Assembly (NCBI GenBank): GCA_004524535.1
Contig: SDNY01000021.1
Location: 1-38,737 of the forward strand
Length of the DNA stretch: 38,737 bases
Source of the DNA: Promethearchaeota archaeon
GTDB taxonomy: Archaea; Asgardarchaeota; Lokiarchaeia; Sigyniarchaeales; SOKP01
Direction of reading: 5' to 3'
Shown here: positions 1 through 8,474 of the stretch, one piece after another
Numbering within the stretch: the stretch's first letter is position 1
Layout: each line of letters starts with the position of its first letter
Notes under the pieces: generated by a model
Databases searched by the model: none
The model's input: only the letters and a program-made list of their open reading frames with translations
What the model was told of the DNA's origin: nothing
Made by a program: the position numbers and the translations under genes

Positions 1-135
1 CGTATATTTGGAATAGAGAGAATCCTTAATTATATACTGAAAAAAACACGACATAATTTAAGATGGTATAGAAACACTATAAAAAAGTTATTTAAGACGA
101 GAAAATTAAAAAATAGTAAGAATTGGAATAGTTAA
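1..135 (+). CDS. possible C-terminal end of a truncated gene
   Basis: Frame 1 is open from the window edge to a TAA at 133-135, 44 codons without a stop in very AT-rich DNA. The predicted peptide is basic, rich in Lys, Arg and Trp near its end (RWYRNTIKKLF). It would converge on the transporter gene that ends at 150 on the other strand. The open stretch could be chance, and no family is recognised. Confidence 0.3.
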   Translation, partial: RIFGIERILNYILKKTRHNLRWYRNTIKKLFKTRKLKNSKNWNS

Positions 136-149
136 AATTTCCTCAATTA

Positions 150-1553
150 TTAAAGTTTTAGTTCTTTCAATTTATTTTTAATAATTTGAACTTTTTCGGG
201 CTTAAGATCATAAATTTTCCACATACATAGGAATCCGATAAAATAAAAGAATGCAGGGACTGCAAACATACCAATAAGAATTCCCCACTGTGCTAGAGGT
301 GATTGATTAGTAGCTTTTGGATTGAAATGAGTAAGAATGTGCAATATTCCGAATGTTAAGGCCTGAATTACGATGGAAAGGCGTCCAAAAAATGTACGTA
401 AGCCATAATAAACACCTTCATCTCGTTTTTCCGTTTCAACTACAATTTCATCAATTACATCTGAAAAACATGGATAGAGTAGGGTCCAAGGTGCTCCCAT
501 AGAGATTCCAATCAAAATCATACCTACCATTATTCCATAGAAATCTGTAATAAACATTGCAATTGTCAGAAAAAGGGCTGTACCCCCAGTCCCACACATG
601 TATCCGATTCTATTCCCATATCTTCGAGCTACCATTATCCATATTGGAGCCGAAGCCACGCTTGCTAGGAGAAATACTAATAATAAAATTAATTCTTCTA
701 TTGGAGTAATTTTCGTAATATATTGCGCCCAATAGGGAATCGATGCAAGCAATAGTGCCATAACGGTCGTTTGTGCGAGATATGCAAAAAGATATGCCAT
801 GAAATTTTTTTGTTTAACAGCATATTTCAATATTTTAAGATAAGGTTCACGATCTTCTCTTTTTTCGATCCGAAAGGTACGATCTATCATTTGTCTATCT
901 TCGCGCATACCAGGTAACATAATTAAGACAGTAATGGCGCAAATAATTGTGATTATTAATGCAGTAATGAAATAAGATTCAATATTTGTCCCAGGGGGTC
1001 TTGTTGTAATGATTAGCAGAGGTATTATCATTCCTACACTCAATCCGAGTAAGGAGAAAAGAATTTGAAATCCAGCTACTTTAGTACGTTCCTTTTGTTC
1101 TCGAAATTTATCAGGAAAGATCGACTGCCAAGAAATCGTCATAAACGAAAATAGCGTATCGAATATGCAAAGAAACGCCAACATCCATAAAAAAATAATA
1201 AATTCATTGCTAGCTGGCGGAGTAAAAATAAATACAAAAAGTAATGAACATGGAATGGCCGTAATTATAAACCATGTGAATCTTTTTCCTTTAGCTTTCA
1301 TAAATTTTATGTTTCTATCAGAAAGGTGACCTGCGATTGGATCATTAATCATATTCCATAATCCATACATAACCACTGCAATAGTTATAAATATAATAGG
1401 TAAGAAGACTTCAGTCTCATAAAATTTAAACACCCATATACTTAAAGCAGTAGCTACAAAATCATTGAAAAAACTCCCAAGAGCGTATGAAAGATGAATT
1501 CCTGTAGAAGAGTTGTCTTCGATGGAAATATTACCCTCATGTATTTTACTCAT
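150..1553 (-). CDS. GPH-family (MelB-like) sugar:cation symporter
   Basis: A 467-residue polytopic membrane protein with about twelve hydrophobic segments. The motif WNMINDPIAGHLSDR (residues 66-80), after the second helix, is typical of the glycoside-pentoside-hexuronide:cation symporter family within MFS. The usual role is Na+- or H+-coupled uptake of a sugar, glycoside or uronate at the cytoplasmic membrane. It is the last gene of a probable minus-strand operon behind an amidohydrolase (47 bp gap) and an enolase-superfamily enzyme, so its substrate is probably what those enzymes act on. The ATG start lies behind a purine-rich stretch (AAAGTGGGAA). The substrate cannot be read from sequence. 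Confidence 0.85.
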   Translation of the reverse strand: MSKIHEGNISIEDNSSTGIHLSYALGSFFNDFVATALSIWVFKFYETEVFLPIIFITIAVVMYGLWNMINDPIAGHLSDRNIKFMKAKGKRFTWFIITAIPCSLLFVFIFTPPASNEFIIFLWMLAFLCIFDTLFSFMTISWQSIFPDKFREQKERTKVAGFQILFSLLGLSVGMIIPLLIITTRPPGTNIESYFITALIITIICAITVLIMLPGMREDRQMIDRTFRIEKREDREPYLKILKYAVKQKNFMAYLFAYLAQTTVMALLLASIPYWAQYITKITPIEELILLLVFLLASVASAPIWIMVARRYGNRIGYMCGTGGTALFLTIAMFITDFYGIMVGMILIGISMGAPWTLLYPCFSDVIDEIVVETEKRDEGVYYGLRTFFGRLSIVIQALTFGILHILTHFNPKATNQSPLAQWGILIGMFAVPAFFYFIGFLCMWKIYDLKPEKVQIIKNKLKELKL

Positions 1554-1600
1554 TTATATTATTCCCACTTTAATTTAATTCAATTTTTTTGAAATTTTAA

Positions 1601-3280
1601 TTAGTCCAATGGAAAAATCTGTTTACCACGATGATAAGTAGCGATTATTTTAAGTTCTCTCAATTTATCTATTGGTTGAGTCATAATATTATGGTCTAAT
1701 ATAACAAAATCTGCTAATTTTCCTTTTTCAAGACTTCCTTTTATGGTTTCTTGCCCGAGTGAATAGGCACCGTTATATGTGAACATCCTGAGAGCTTCAG
1801 AAATGGAAATAGACTGTTCGGGGACAAAACCATTTCTCGTAACACATGCTTGGAATGCATCCAATACACTTGGAGATTCGATTGGTGCATCAGAAGCTCC
1901 AGCTAAAATGATTCCTGAATCAATTATAGATCTAAAGGGATAGACATATTTGATTCTTTCAGGACCTAATCGTTCCTCGAGCCATGTATATTCGCTGTTA
2001 ATAAATGACGGTTGACTTACGAATATTAAACACAAATCTGCAGCATCTGCCAAAGTTTTTTCATTAATAAGAGATGCATGCTCAATCCGGCATCTTAATA
2101 ATTTATTTTTTTTATTCTCATTAATGACATCTCTGAACACATCTACTACTATTCTATTTGCTTGATCACCTATTGCATGGCAAGCTATTGGAAAACCTAG
2201 TTTATATGATTCATTAAATAATTCATAGAGCTTATCTTTCTCTAATATCATAAATCCCGTTTTTCCTTCGGGTGAATCCGTGAAAGGTTCAAACATATAT
2301 GATGTAGACGCTCCAAAACTACCATCAGCCCAGAGTTTTAGACCTCCAATAGTATATTTATCGTCCTCACCAAATAATTTAGAAAATGATCTTTTAACTT
2401 GATTTATTTTCTTAGGTTTGTAAGTTGCTAAATAAAAAACAAAGTCTTGCTCGATTACTCCTTCTTTAAGAATATATTTTATAAACGGCAATTCTACGCT
2501 TCCAATTTTTCCTGCAATTCCCGTTTCACCTATTTGAATAATAACGCCACAGGTAGTAATCCCAAATGTCGCTAATTCATAGGTGAATTTTTTAGCAGCT
2601 TCCATAAACCGTTCACTACTAGGAATAGCGATATTTTCTAAAGCATAAGATGTGGCTCCTTCTGTAAAAACACCTGTTGGATTTCCTTCCGCATCTAATT
2701 GGATTTCTCCCGAGTCTGGAGTGAATTCTTTAGCATTATCTTTAGTAATACCTATTTTTTCTAATGCAATTGAATTTACAGAACAGATATGCCCGTCATA
2801 TCTAAGGATAATAACTGGTCTATTGGGGCACATTTCATCTAATTTATATCTATCTGGAAAATAATGTTCGCCCGGATCTTCGAATCTTTGTTCCATTAGG
2901 TTGTATCCAAAAATCCATTCATTTTCTTCCCTGATGCTATCTTCGCTATTTAAAATTGCCTCTAATTCAGAATAGCCTTTTACAAGCACCAAATTGACCT
3001 GTGTTTTAAAATAGATTGCCATAACCGCGTGAAGGTGCGAATCAATAAAACCCGGAACTATGCATGCTCCATCCAAGTTTTTTTCTATTAACCTAATATT
3101 TTTATTTGAATCTCTTTTAAAATTTTCCTTAAAAGTATCAATTTCGTTTCGAACCTCGATTAATTCTCCAATAGCTATGATTTTATCCTTAAATATAGCC
3201 ATCGCTTCTGCCTTGGAATCATTTTTATCAACTGTTAAGATAGTGCAATTATAAAAAAGATTAATTATTAGATTATTCAT
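1601..3280 (-). CDS. amidohydrolase family 3 (YtcJ-like) metal-dependent hydrolase
   Basis: The protein shows the features of the amidohydrolase-3/YtcJ group: the N-terminal metal motif GFIDSHLHAV, a HAIGDQANR motif in the second half, and GASDAPIE near the C-terminus carrying the last metal-ligand Asp. Members hydrolyse amides, cyclic amides or related bonds with a divalent metal in the cytoplasm; most YtcJ-like proteins lack a known substrate. The frame is open from an ATG at 3295, but I prefer the ATG at 3280 (559 aa) because GAGTGG lies just upstream and the protein then begins as family members do (MNNLIINLF). The gap to the upstream enolase-superfamily gene is short, indicating co-transcription. 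Confidence 0.8.
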   Translation of the reverse strand: MNNLIINLFYNCTILTVDKNDSKAEAMAIFKDKIIAIGELIEVRNEIDTFKENFKRDSNKNIRLIEKNLDGACIVPGFIDSHLHAVMAIYFKTQVNLVLVKGYSELEAILNSEDSIREENEWIFGYNLMEQRFEDPGEHYFPDRYKLDEMCPNRPVIILRYDGHICSVNSIALEKIGITKDNAKEFTPDSGEIQLDAEGNPTGVFTEGATSYALENIAIPSSERFMEAAKKFTYELATFGITTCGVIIQIGETGIAGKIGSVELPFIKYILKEGVIEQDFVFYLATYKPKKINQVKRSFSKLFGEDDKYTIGGLKLWADGSFGASTSYMFEPFTDSPEGKTGFMILEKDKLYELFNESYKLGFPIACHAIGDQANRIVVDVFRDVINENKKNKLLRCRIEHASLINEKTLADAADLCLIFVSQPSFINSEYTWLEERLGPERIKYVYPFRSIIDSGIILAGASDAPIESPSVLDAFQACVTRNGFVPEQSISISEALRMFTYNGAYSLGQETIKGSLEKGKLADFVILDHNIMTQPIDKLRELKIIATYHRGKQIFPLD

Positions 3281-3310
3281 TTTGTAGCCACTCATCCACT
3301 TTTTTTGTTA

Positions 3311-4480
3311 TTATTTTAATGTTTCTGTTGAAGCGACTTTGTATTTGTCTAAGGCTCTCTCGTCAAGTTCTATTCCCCAGCCAGGACCAGAAGGAACTTT
3401 AGCCGTCCCTCCTTCATAATTTAGAGGTTTTGTAATGAGATCGTCCTCCATCATTTCGGTTCCAAAAAGTTCGGCGGCATAACTAAAGGAATGATATCTA
3501 GCTGTGGCTATATGGATATGCATAGCAGAAGCAATACCAAGTGGTTGATCGTGTATCACAGCGCCAAGGCCTCGTTGTTCAGCGTAATTTAATGCTCTTA
3601 AGGCGTTTGTGACTCCTCCTGGTCTTGTGGAATTTAATCCGAGGACCCCTACTGCTCCCATTTCTACTAATGTAATAAAATCTCGCAATGTAAAAAAATC
3701 TTCATGCGACATTAAAGGAGTAACCACGCGCTTTTGTACATAAGCTAAGCCAATATAATCGTTATTACGTACTGGTTGTTCAGCAAAATCAATACCAAAT
3801 GGGTCAATCGCTTTAATGGCGCGAATTGCTTCATTAGGATTAGGATACGCTTGATTATAATCAACGCGTAGATTTACTTTAGAACCTAAAGCCTTTCTTA
3901 TTATTTCACAAATTTCAATATCTTCTTCTATGCTATTTCCAAGTTTTAATCTAAAAGTCCGAAAACCTCGTTTGTAATAACTTTTAGCAATTCCTCTCAT
4001 TAACATAGGATCGGCAAGTGGTATAAGTGCTGCGAGCGGAATCTCATCTATAGTTTTTCCTCCTATAAGATCATACACAGGTCGCCCCAAAATTTTTCCC
4101 ATTAAATCGTAGCATGCCATATCTAAAAGTCCTTTAGCTACCTCATTTAATGCTACATTGATATTCATCTTATATCGTATCTTCTCAACATTGAAAGGGC
4201 TCTCCCCTATAACATATCTATGTAAGGCCTGCTTTATAACGCTAATAATTTGATCGGGTAATATACCTGACTCGGGTAACCAAACAAATGACTCTCCAAT
4301 CCCAACATTGCCATCATCTGCAATAAGCTTACAAATAACAAAATCTCCACCTAACCAAGGTTCTTCAGCTGGAATTGCCATTCCTAAACCCCCTTCAGTT
4401 TCTCCCAATGCATGTCTTACTGCTTCTTTGAATGGGACGTGTATTGGAGTCAATTCTATACTTATAATTTTAGGATTCAT
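3311..4480 (-). CDS. enolase-superfamily (mandelate racemase/muconate lactonizing) enzyme
   Basis: A 389-residue protein with the two-domain enolase-superfamily layout: capping domain about 1-130, then a barrel. The metal ligands are clear at D207 (RVDYNQAY), E234 (AEQP) and E260 (SHED). H310 (VIHDQP) and E337 (AAELFG) match the end of the barrel. Members abstract the alpha proton of a carboxylate substrate: racemases, cycloisomerases, and sugar-acid dehydratases such as galactonate or fuconate dehydratase. Two positions are atypical: the first Lys of KxK is Arg (R177-L-K179), and the second-base position in the strand before GGVT is Asn (N283) instead of Lys or Asp. With the transporter and amidohydrolase behind it, an acid-sugar dehydratase or epimerase is plausible but unproven. 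First gene of the operon. Confidence 0.85.
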   Translation of the reverse strand: MNPKIISIELTPIHVPFKEAVRHALGETEGGLGMAIPAEEPWLGGDFVICKLIADDGNVGIGESFVWLPESGILPDQIISVIKQALHRYVIGESPFNVEKIRYKMNINVALNEVAKGLLDMACYDLMGKILGRPVYDLIGGKTIDEIPLAALIPLADPMLMRGIAKSYYKRGFRTFRLKLGNSIEEDIEICEIIRKALGSKVNLRVDYNQAYPNPNEAIRAIKAIDPFGIDFAEQPVRNNDYIGLAYVQKRVVTPLMSHEDFFTLRDFITLVEMGAVGVLGLNSTRPGGVTNALRALNYAEQRGLGAVIHDQPLGIASAMHIHIATARYHSFSYAAELFGTEMMEDDLITKPLNYEGGTAKVPSGPGWGIELDERALDKYKVASTETLK

Positions 4481-4720
4481 TATTAAATTAACCTAAGGTT
4501 TTTTTTAAATTTATATCAATATTAAAAAATTGAATTTAATTAGTTATAATAATTTACTTTTTAATTAGAAATGATATGACCTAATTATTTTTTCATATCT
4601 CTCAATTTCTACATTTTAGTAAGTAAAAAAAGCAAATTTATATTTTTAACAAATCTTTTTATCTAATATGCTCTCATGATTTAAGAGGGTCTAGAGAACA
4701 AATAAGACACGGAAAAATTT
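4481..4720. promoter_or_regulatory. divergent intergenic region with inverted repeat
   Basis: This AT-rich spacer separates the minus-strand operon from the plus-strand GTPase. It contains an inverted repeat, GATATGA at 4573-4579 and TCATATC at 4593-4599, with a 13 bp spacer, which could be an operator. A TATA-like AATTTATATTTTT follows a purine stretch near 4636-4648, about 75 bp before the GTPase start. Function is inferred. Confidence 0.35.
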
Positions 4721-5320
4721 ATGATACCCCCTTCAAATAACCGTTATGTTTTTAAGATATGCATTTTAGGATCTGGAGGAATCGGGAAAACCTGCTATGC
4801 AAATAGGCTTTGCTTAAATAAATATGATGATAATACGAAATTGACTATTGGAATTGATTTTTATAGTTATGAACTTCCAATTATAATTAAGAACAAGGAT
4901 TCACTCGTCTCTGTTACAATCTGGGATTTTGGAGGGCAAGAACAATTTCAAATACTATTTCCTTCTTATATTAGTGGTGTGAGTGGTGTATTAATGGTCT
5001 TTTCTCTCATTAATATGCAAAGTTTAATCCGATTGGATTGGTGGTACGAACGACTTTTTAAAAATGTTGATAAAAATAAAGTTCCTCGAGTTGTGTTAGG
5101 GACTAAGTACGACTTAATTCAAACTGCATCTGAAATTAGATCTGAACTTGGTCCTGATAAAATTAATGATTTAGTAATTGATCAATTCTTATATAGACAT
5201 GATGAGAAGGATTTTTTCAGATGCTCTTCAAAAGAAAATTACAATATTTCCAAGAGTTTTAAAGTTCTCATAAAAAAAATATTGGATACTCAAAATATGG
5301 ATTATGATTGGATTCCTTAA
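4721..5320 (+). CDS. Ras-superfamily small GTPase
   Basis: A 199-residue protein with the small-GTPase motifs in order: P-loop GSGGIGKT (17-24), switch I Thr (T42, LTIGIDF), G3 WDFGGQEQF (68-76), G4 as TKYD (128-131, a variant of NKxD), and G5 SSKEN (169-173). It would bind and hydrolyse GTP as a molecular switch. It carries no C-terminal Cys prenylation signal and ends in DYDWIP, so membrane attachment, if any, is by another route. Such eukaryote-like Rab/Arf/Ras GTPases are abundant in Asgard archaea and are the main lineage clue here. The gene stands alone, divergent from the operon at 4480. Partner and pathway are unknown; the nearby longin/roadblock-like proteins are candidate partners by analogy only. 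Confidence 0.9.
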   Translation: MIPPSNNRYVFKICILGSGGIGKTCYANRLCLNKYDDNTKLTIGIDFYSYELPIIIKNKDSLVSVTIWDFGGQEQFQILFPSYISGVSGVLMVFSLINMQSLIRLDWWYERLFKNVDKNKVPRVVLGTKYDLIQTASEIRSELGPDKINDLVIDQFLYRHDEKDFFRCSSKENYNISKSFKVLIKKILDTQNMDYDWIP

Positions 5321-5467
5321 AGTGATTTGATTCATTTAAATTCATCAGTTACTATTTAACTTAATCATTTTACATCTTTTATCTATAAGTAAAAATAATT
5401 TAGTATAGAAAAAAGGAGATTTTTTTATATATTATTTTGAAATTAATGCCAAACTATTATAATATTT

Positions 5468-5863
5468 TTAAAGTGATAAAAATTCTTCTTTTGACATATA
5501 CTGTCTATGCTTCTGGTCTGCCCATAGTTTACGATAAAAGTAGAAATATTCATATAAATCGTATTTATTTGGGGAATATATTAATATTCCATTTTCGATT
5601 ATATCGATTTTTATATGTAGAGGTAATTCTGAAAAAATGCGTATATCATATTTTTTTTTCACTACATTAATATTCCCTACTATAAACGATAATAATTCAA
5701 AATTATCTTCATCCGGAGCGACGATGCAGATATCTACATCGCTCTTGATGGTCTCTTGATCTTTTGCTAAAGATCCATATAATAATATCCCAATAATCTT
5801 CCTTTTTTCTATTATATATAAGAAATCGTTGTAAATTTCCTTTATACGCTCTTTTGCAGCCAA
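5468..5863 (-). CDS. MntA-like nucleotidyltransferase antitoxin
   Basis: A 131-residue minimal nucleotidyltransferase with G30-S31 and D42/D44 in the GSx10DxD pattern (GSLAKDQ, then SDVDICIV). In HepT/MntA systems this protein neutralises the HEPN toxin by adding AMP to the Tyr of its RX4HXY motif. It overlaps the upstream HEPN gene by 22 bp, the usual arrangement for this module. The start is TTG at 5863, inside the HEPN reading frame, which implies translational coupling. A plus-strand frame over the same bases is antisense and discounted. Confidence 0.85.
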   Translation of the reverse strand: MAAKERIKEIYNDFLYIIEKRKIIGILLYGSLAKDQETIKSDVDICIVAPDEDNFELLSFIVGNINVVKKKYDIRIFSELPLHIKIDIIENGILIYSPNKYDLYEYFYFYRKLWADQKHRQYMSKEEFLSL

Positions 5864-6279
5864 CTATCAATAGCCTCTTTATATTTTTCTAGCTCTTCTA
5901 GATATTTTTGAATGCTTTTAAACGCAATTTCTTCATCAAGACTATTATAACTATGAACTATTCTATTTCTTAAACCATTTGCTTGTTTCAAATTATACGA
6001 TAAATCTTTAGAAATAATTCCTTTTTCTGCTAAAACATCGAGGTTAATATAATCATCTTTTGGAATTACTTTTAAATCCTTTATAATCATGGCTGTTAAA
6101 TCTGTTATTATTTCCAGTATAATTTGGTAAGCGTGATATATCGAAAATTGTTCTCTTAAAGTTAATTTAGTAATAAATTCTTTTTCATTTAAATCTTTAG
6201 TCCATTCTTTTAATTTTCCAATTAATTTTGCAAAATATTCTTCTTTTTCTTTATAACGTTGAACTCGTTCTTCATTCAT
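5842..6279 (-). CDS. HepT-like HEPN-domain toxin
   Basis: A 145-residue all-helical protein with the HEPN RNase motif RX4HXY at R104, H109 and Y111 (RNRIVHSY). HepT toxins are RNases that cleave or process RNA, inactivated when the partner nucleotidyltransferase AMPylates the Tyr. All three key residues are present, so the toxin looks intact. It is first in a two-gene minus-strand operon with the MntA-like protein. ATG start. Confidence in the family is high; the RNA target is unknown. Confidence 0.85.
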   Translation of the reverse strand: MNEERVQRYKEKEEYFAKLIGKLKEWTKDLNEKEFITKLTLREQFSIYHAYQIILEIITDLTAMIIKDLKVIPKDDYINLDVLAEKGIISKDLSYNLKQANGLRNRIVHSYNSLDEEIAFKSIQKYLEELEKYKEAIDSWLQKSV

Positions 6280-6344
6280 AATATCATAAATTATTATTTC
6301 TAATTATTTGAATTTTTCTTACTTTTTTACTTAATAATTATGAA

Positions 6345-6470
6345 AAGAGTAAGCTTGTTCGAATCTTGATAAGGCTTGAGGATAAAGTATATTCATTTAC
6401 GATCCCTCTAGATGGAAATCAAGTAGTGAGTGTCTCAAAAGATAATACTGTAAAAATTTAGGATTTATAA
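6345..6470 (+). pseudogene. remnant of a WD40-repeat protein (C-terminal blade)
   Basis: One plus-strand frame has no start codon but reads PLDGNQVVSVSKDNTVKI, then TAG at 6459-6461, then Asp-Leu and a second stop. This is a near-canonical WD40 blade (DGxxVVSxSxDxTVKIWDL) in which the Trp codon TGG has become TAG. The frame is open upstream for roughly forty codons without an initiator. I read it as the tail of a decayed beta-propeller gene; WD40 proteins are common in Asgard archaea. It lies between the HEPN toxin and the coiled-coil gene. Confidence 0.55.
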
Positions 6471-6514
6471 GAAGCAATAAAATAATTTTATTTTATTAAA
6501 TTCTTTTTTAGAAT

Positions 6515-7246
6515 TTATTCCAATAGTTCTTCTAATTCTCTATCAGAAAGAAATCCTTTATATTGCATTTTTTTTCTAATTTTTTCTAAAATATCTGTAG
6601 TTGAATGAGAAGCTTCTGTTTTTTTTTCTAAAGTTTCAAATTTTTCAGTTAAATCATTCAATTCATTAACCTTGGTTTTTAAATTACTTTTATAACTTTC
6701 AATTTCTTTCTCCTTCTCTTTTAGCTGGTGTGTCAAATTATTTGATTGTTCTGCCATTTTACTTAATTTTTTATCTTTTTCTTCTAACTCAGATTTTATA
6801 TTTTTTATGCCGCTCATTTCCTCTTCTTTCTTTTTTAATTCCTCTTTTAATCTTTTTATTTCATTATCCTCTTCTTTATTTTTTAATTCCTCTTTTAATC
6901 TCTTTATTTCATTCTCCCTTTCTTTAAGAGTTTTTTTCAATTTAGAAGCCTTTTCTGAAGAAGTATCCAACTTTATTATTTCATTAGAAACTTTTGTCTC
7001 AGATTCTCTTAATTTCTTTTTTAATTCTGCTATTTCATTTTCCCCTGAAGCATTTTTTTCGTTTAACTCATTTAAATTTTTTACTGTAGCTTTTAGTTTT
7101 TCTTTAGTTAAGATTAGTTCTTTTTTATTTTTATCTAAATCTTTAGCCAAATCGTTAACTTTCGTTCTAAACTCTAATAGAATTCTTCCCTCTACTTTTT
7201 GTGCTTTTTTAGGGGATTCCTTACATTTAACCCAATCAATACTAAT
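6515..7246 (-). CDS. coiled-coil protein, probable ATT (non-ATG) start
   Basis: The protein is almost entirely Lys/Glu/Leu heptad sequence with repeated blocks such as EIKRLKEELKNKEED and EIKRLKEELKKKEEE, so a long coiled coil covers most of its length. The last about 25 residues (KGFLSDRELEELLE) look like a short folded tail. The first conventional initiator in frame is TTG at 7150, but the frame stays open upstream to a TGA, with a strong GGTGA ribosome site at 7253-7257 followed six bases later by ATT at 7244-7246. Starting there gives 243 residues beginning (M)SIDWVKCKES. I infer ATT initiation or a mutated ATG. No function is recognised; a structural or scaffolding role is possible. Confidence 0.6.
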   Translation of the reverse strand: MSIDWVKCKESPKKAQKVEGRILLEFRTKVNDLAKDLDKNKKELILTKEKLKATVKNLNELNEKNASGENEIAELKKKLRESETKVSNEIIKLDTSSEKASKLKKTLKERENEIKRLKEELKNKEEDNEIKRLKEELKKKEEEMSGIKNIKSELEEKDKKLSKMAEQSNNLTHQLKEKEKEIESYKSNLKTKVNELNDLTEKFETLEKKTEASHSTTDILEKIRKKMQYKGFLSDRELEELLE

Positions 7247-7382
7247 TTTTCTTCACCTAATATCCTTAATCACAAATAAAATTAGAATAAGACAATATTA
7301 ATTGGTGATTTATTAAATATTATTTTTATCTTTTTTCAATAAACTAAATGAAACTACTTTTTTGATATTATAATCCATTATT

Positions 7383-8399
7383 TTAAAATGAAGTGCCTTC
7401 CAAGATTGGATTATTCTCTGATTTGTATTTAACTAAAGTTAAAGCGCCTCTTACACCAATTTCATCTCTATATTTTGTTATTTTTATTTTAGGGGGATGA
7501 TTTATTGTAAATTTAATTGGATCTTTCTCAAATTGTTCAATTAATGGGGGAATTATTTGCATTTCATCCTTTATCATAGCACCCCCAAAATATATAGTTG
7601 AAACATCGTAATAATTGTTAATCAATCCAATACCAACCTTACAATAAAATATGCACTCATCTACAATTTTTTTAGAAAGTATGTCTCCTTCTCTTGCTGC
7701 TTGAAATACTTCTTTAGCAGTAATTTTAGATTTGTTTCCATTTACTATACCTAGTAAAATATCTGCGTTTAACTCCCCATCGTTTAATGCGTTTAATGTT
7801 CTTAGTTTAACTCCTGTACCTGAACTATAGACTTCCCAGCATCCATATGCACCACAATTACATTGGATTGTGCTTTTTGGTTCAACTATTCCATGTCCAA
7901 TTTCAACCGCATTTCCCTCCTTTCCAAGTAATAAGTGACCATTACAAATAGCTCCTCCTCCAACTCCGGTTGATACTGTAATATAAACAAGATTCTCTTT
8001 TTCATCATCATCCGCTTCAAAATATTGGACTCCTAATACTGCTGCATTACAATCATTAATTAAATATATCGGAATTCCTGGGAATTTTTCTTCAATGGGC
8101 CCTTTTAAGGGTATGATTCTAAAGCCTAAGTTTGGATTGTTAAAACCTTCACCCTTAATAATATCAATAGGGCCTGCCATGGCTAACCCAATCCCGATAA
8201 TCTGTTCATTTTTAATATCATTTTCTGATAATAACGCAGATAACAGCTTAACCACAGAATTACTTATTGAGTATTTATTTTCCTTTAAGGTTTCTGTGAT
8301 TTTAATTTTAATGTTTTTATCTATTAAATCTGGTGTACATATCGCAACTCGAATCCAAGTGCCACCAATATCTACTCCTACGATGAATTTTTCATCCAT
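7383..8399 (-). CDS. ROK-family sugar kinase
   Basis: A 338-residue ROK protein with phosphate-binding DIGGT (10-14), catalytic D116 (INDCNAA), STGVGGG (143-149), and the ROK zinc site with H169 (EIGHG) and C180, C182, C187 (CNCGAYGCWE). No N-terminal DNA-binding domain is present, so this is a kinase and not a ROK repressor. It would phosphorylate a hexose or related sugar (glucose, fructose, N-acetylhexosamine) with ATP in the cytoplasm. It is followed on the same strand by no close gene and sits 75 bp downstream of the Fe-S oxidoreductase, so co-transcription with the GlcD/GlcF pair is possible. The substrate cannot be fixed from sequence. Confidence 0.88.
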   Translation of the reverse strand: MDEKFIVGVDIGGTWIRVAICTPDLIDKNIKIKITETLKENKYSISNSVVKLLSALLSENDIKNEQIIGIGLAMAGPIDIIKGEGFNNPNLGFRIIPLKGPIEEKFPGIPIYLINDCNAAVLGVQYFEADDDEKENLVYITVSTGVGGGAICNGHLLLGKEGNAVEIGHGIVEPKSTIQCNCGAYGCWEVYSSGTGVKLRTLNALNDGELNADILLGIVNGNKSKITAKEVFQAAREGDILSKKIVDECIFYCKVGIGLINNYYDVSTIYFGGAMIKDEMQIIPPLIEQFEKDPIKFTINHPPKIKITKYRDEIGVRGALTLVKYKSENNPILEGTSF

Positions 8400-8474
8400 T
8401 TTTAAATAATATTTCTTGTTTCTGATTATTGAGGTTAAATTTTTAGTAAAAGAAAAAAGAAATTTATAGTTTTA

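Noticed and set aside
5437-5670. A 77-codon plus-strand frame
   Set aside because: It lies antisense to the nucleotidyltransferase, whose motifs are clear, and its peptide has no coding character.
6807-7301. A 164-codon plus-strand frame rich in Phe, Ser and Leu
   Set aside because: It is the mirror of the Lys/Glu-rich coiled-coil gene, and such frames arise from low-complexity antisense sequence.
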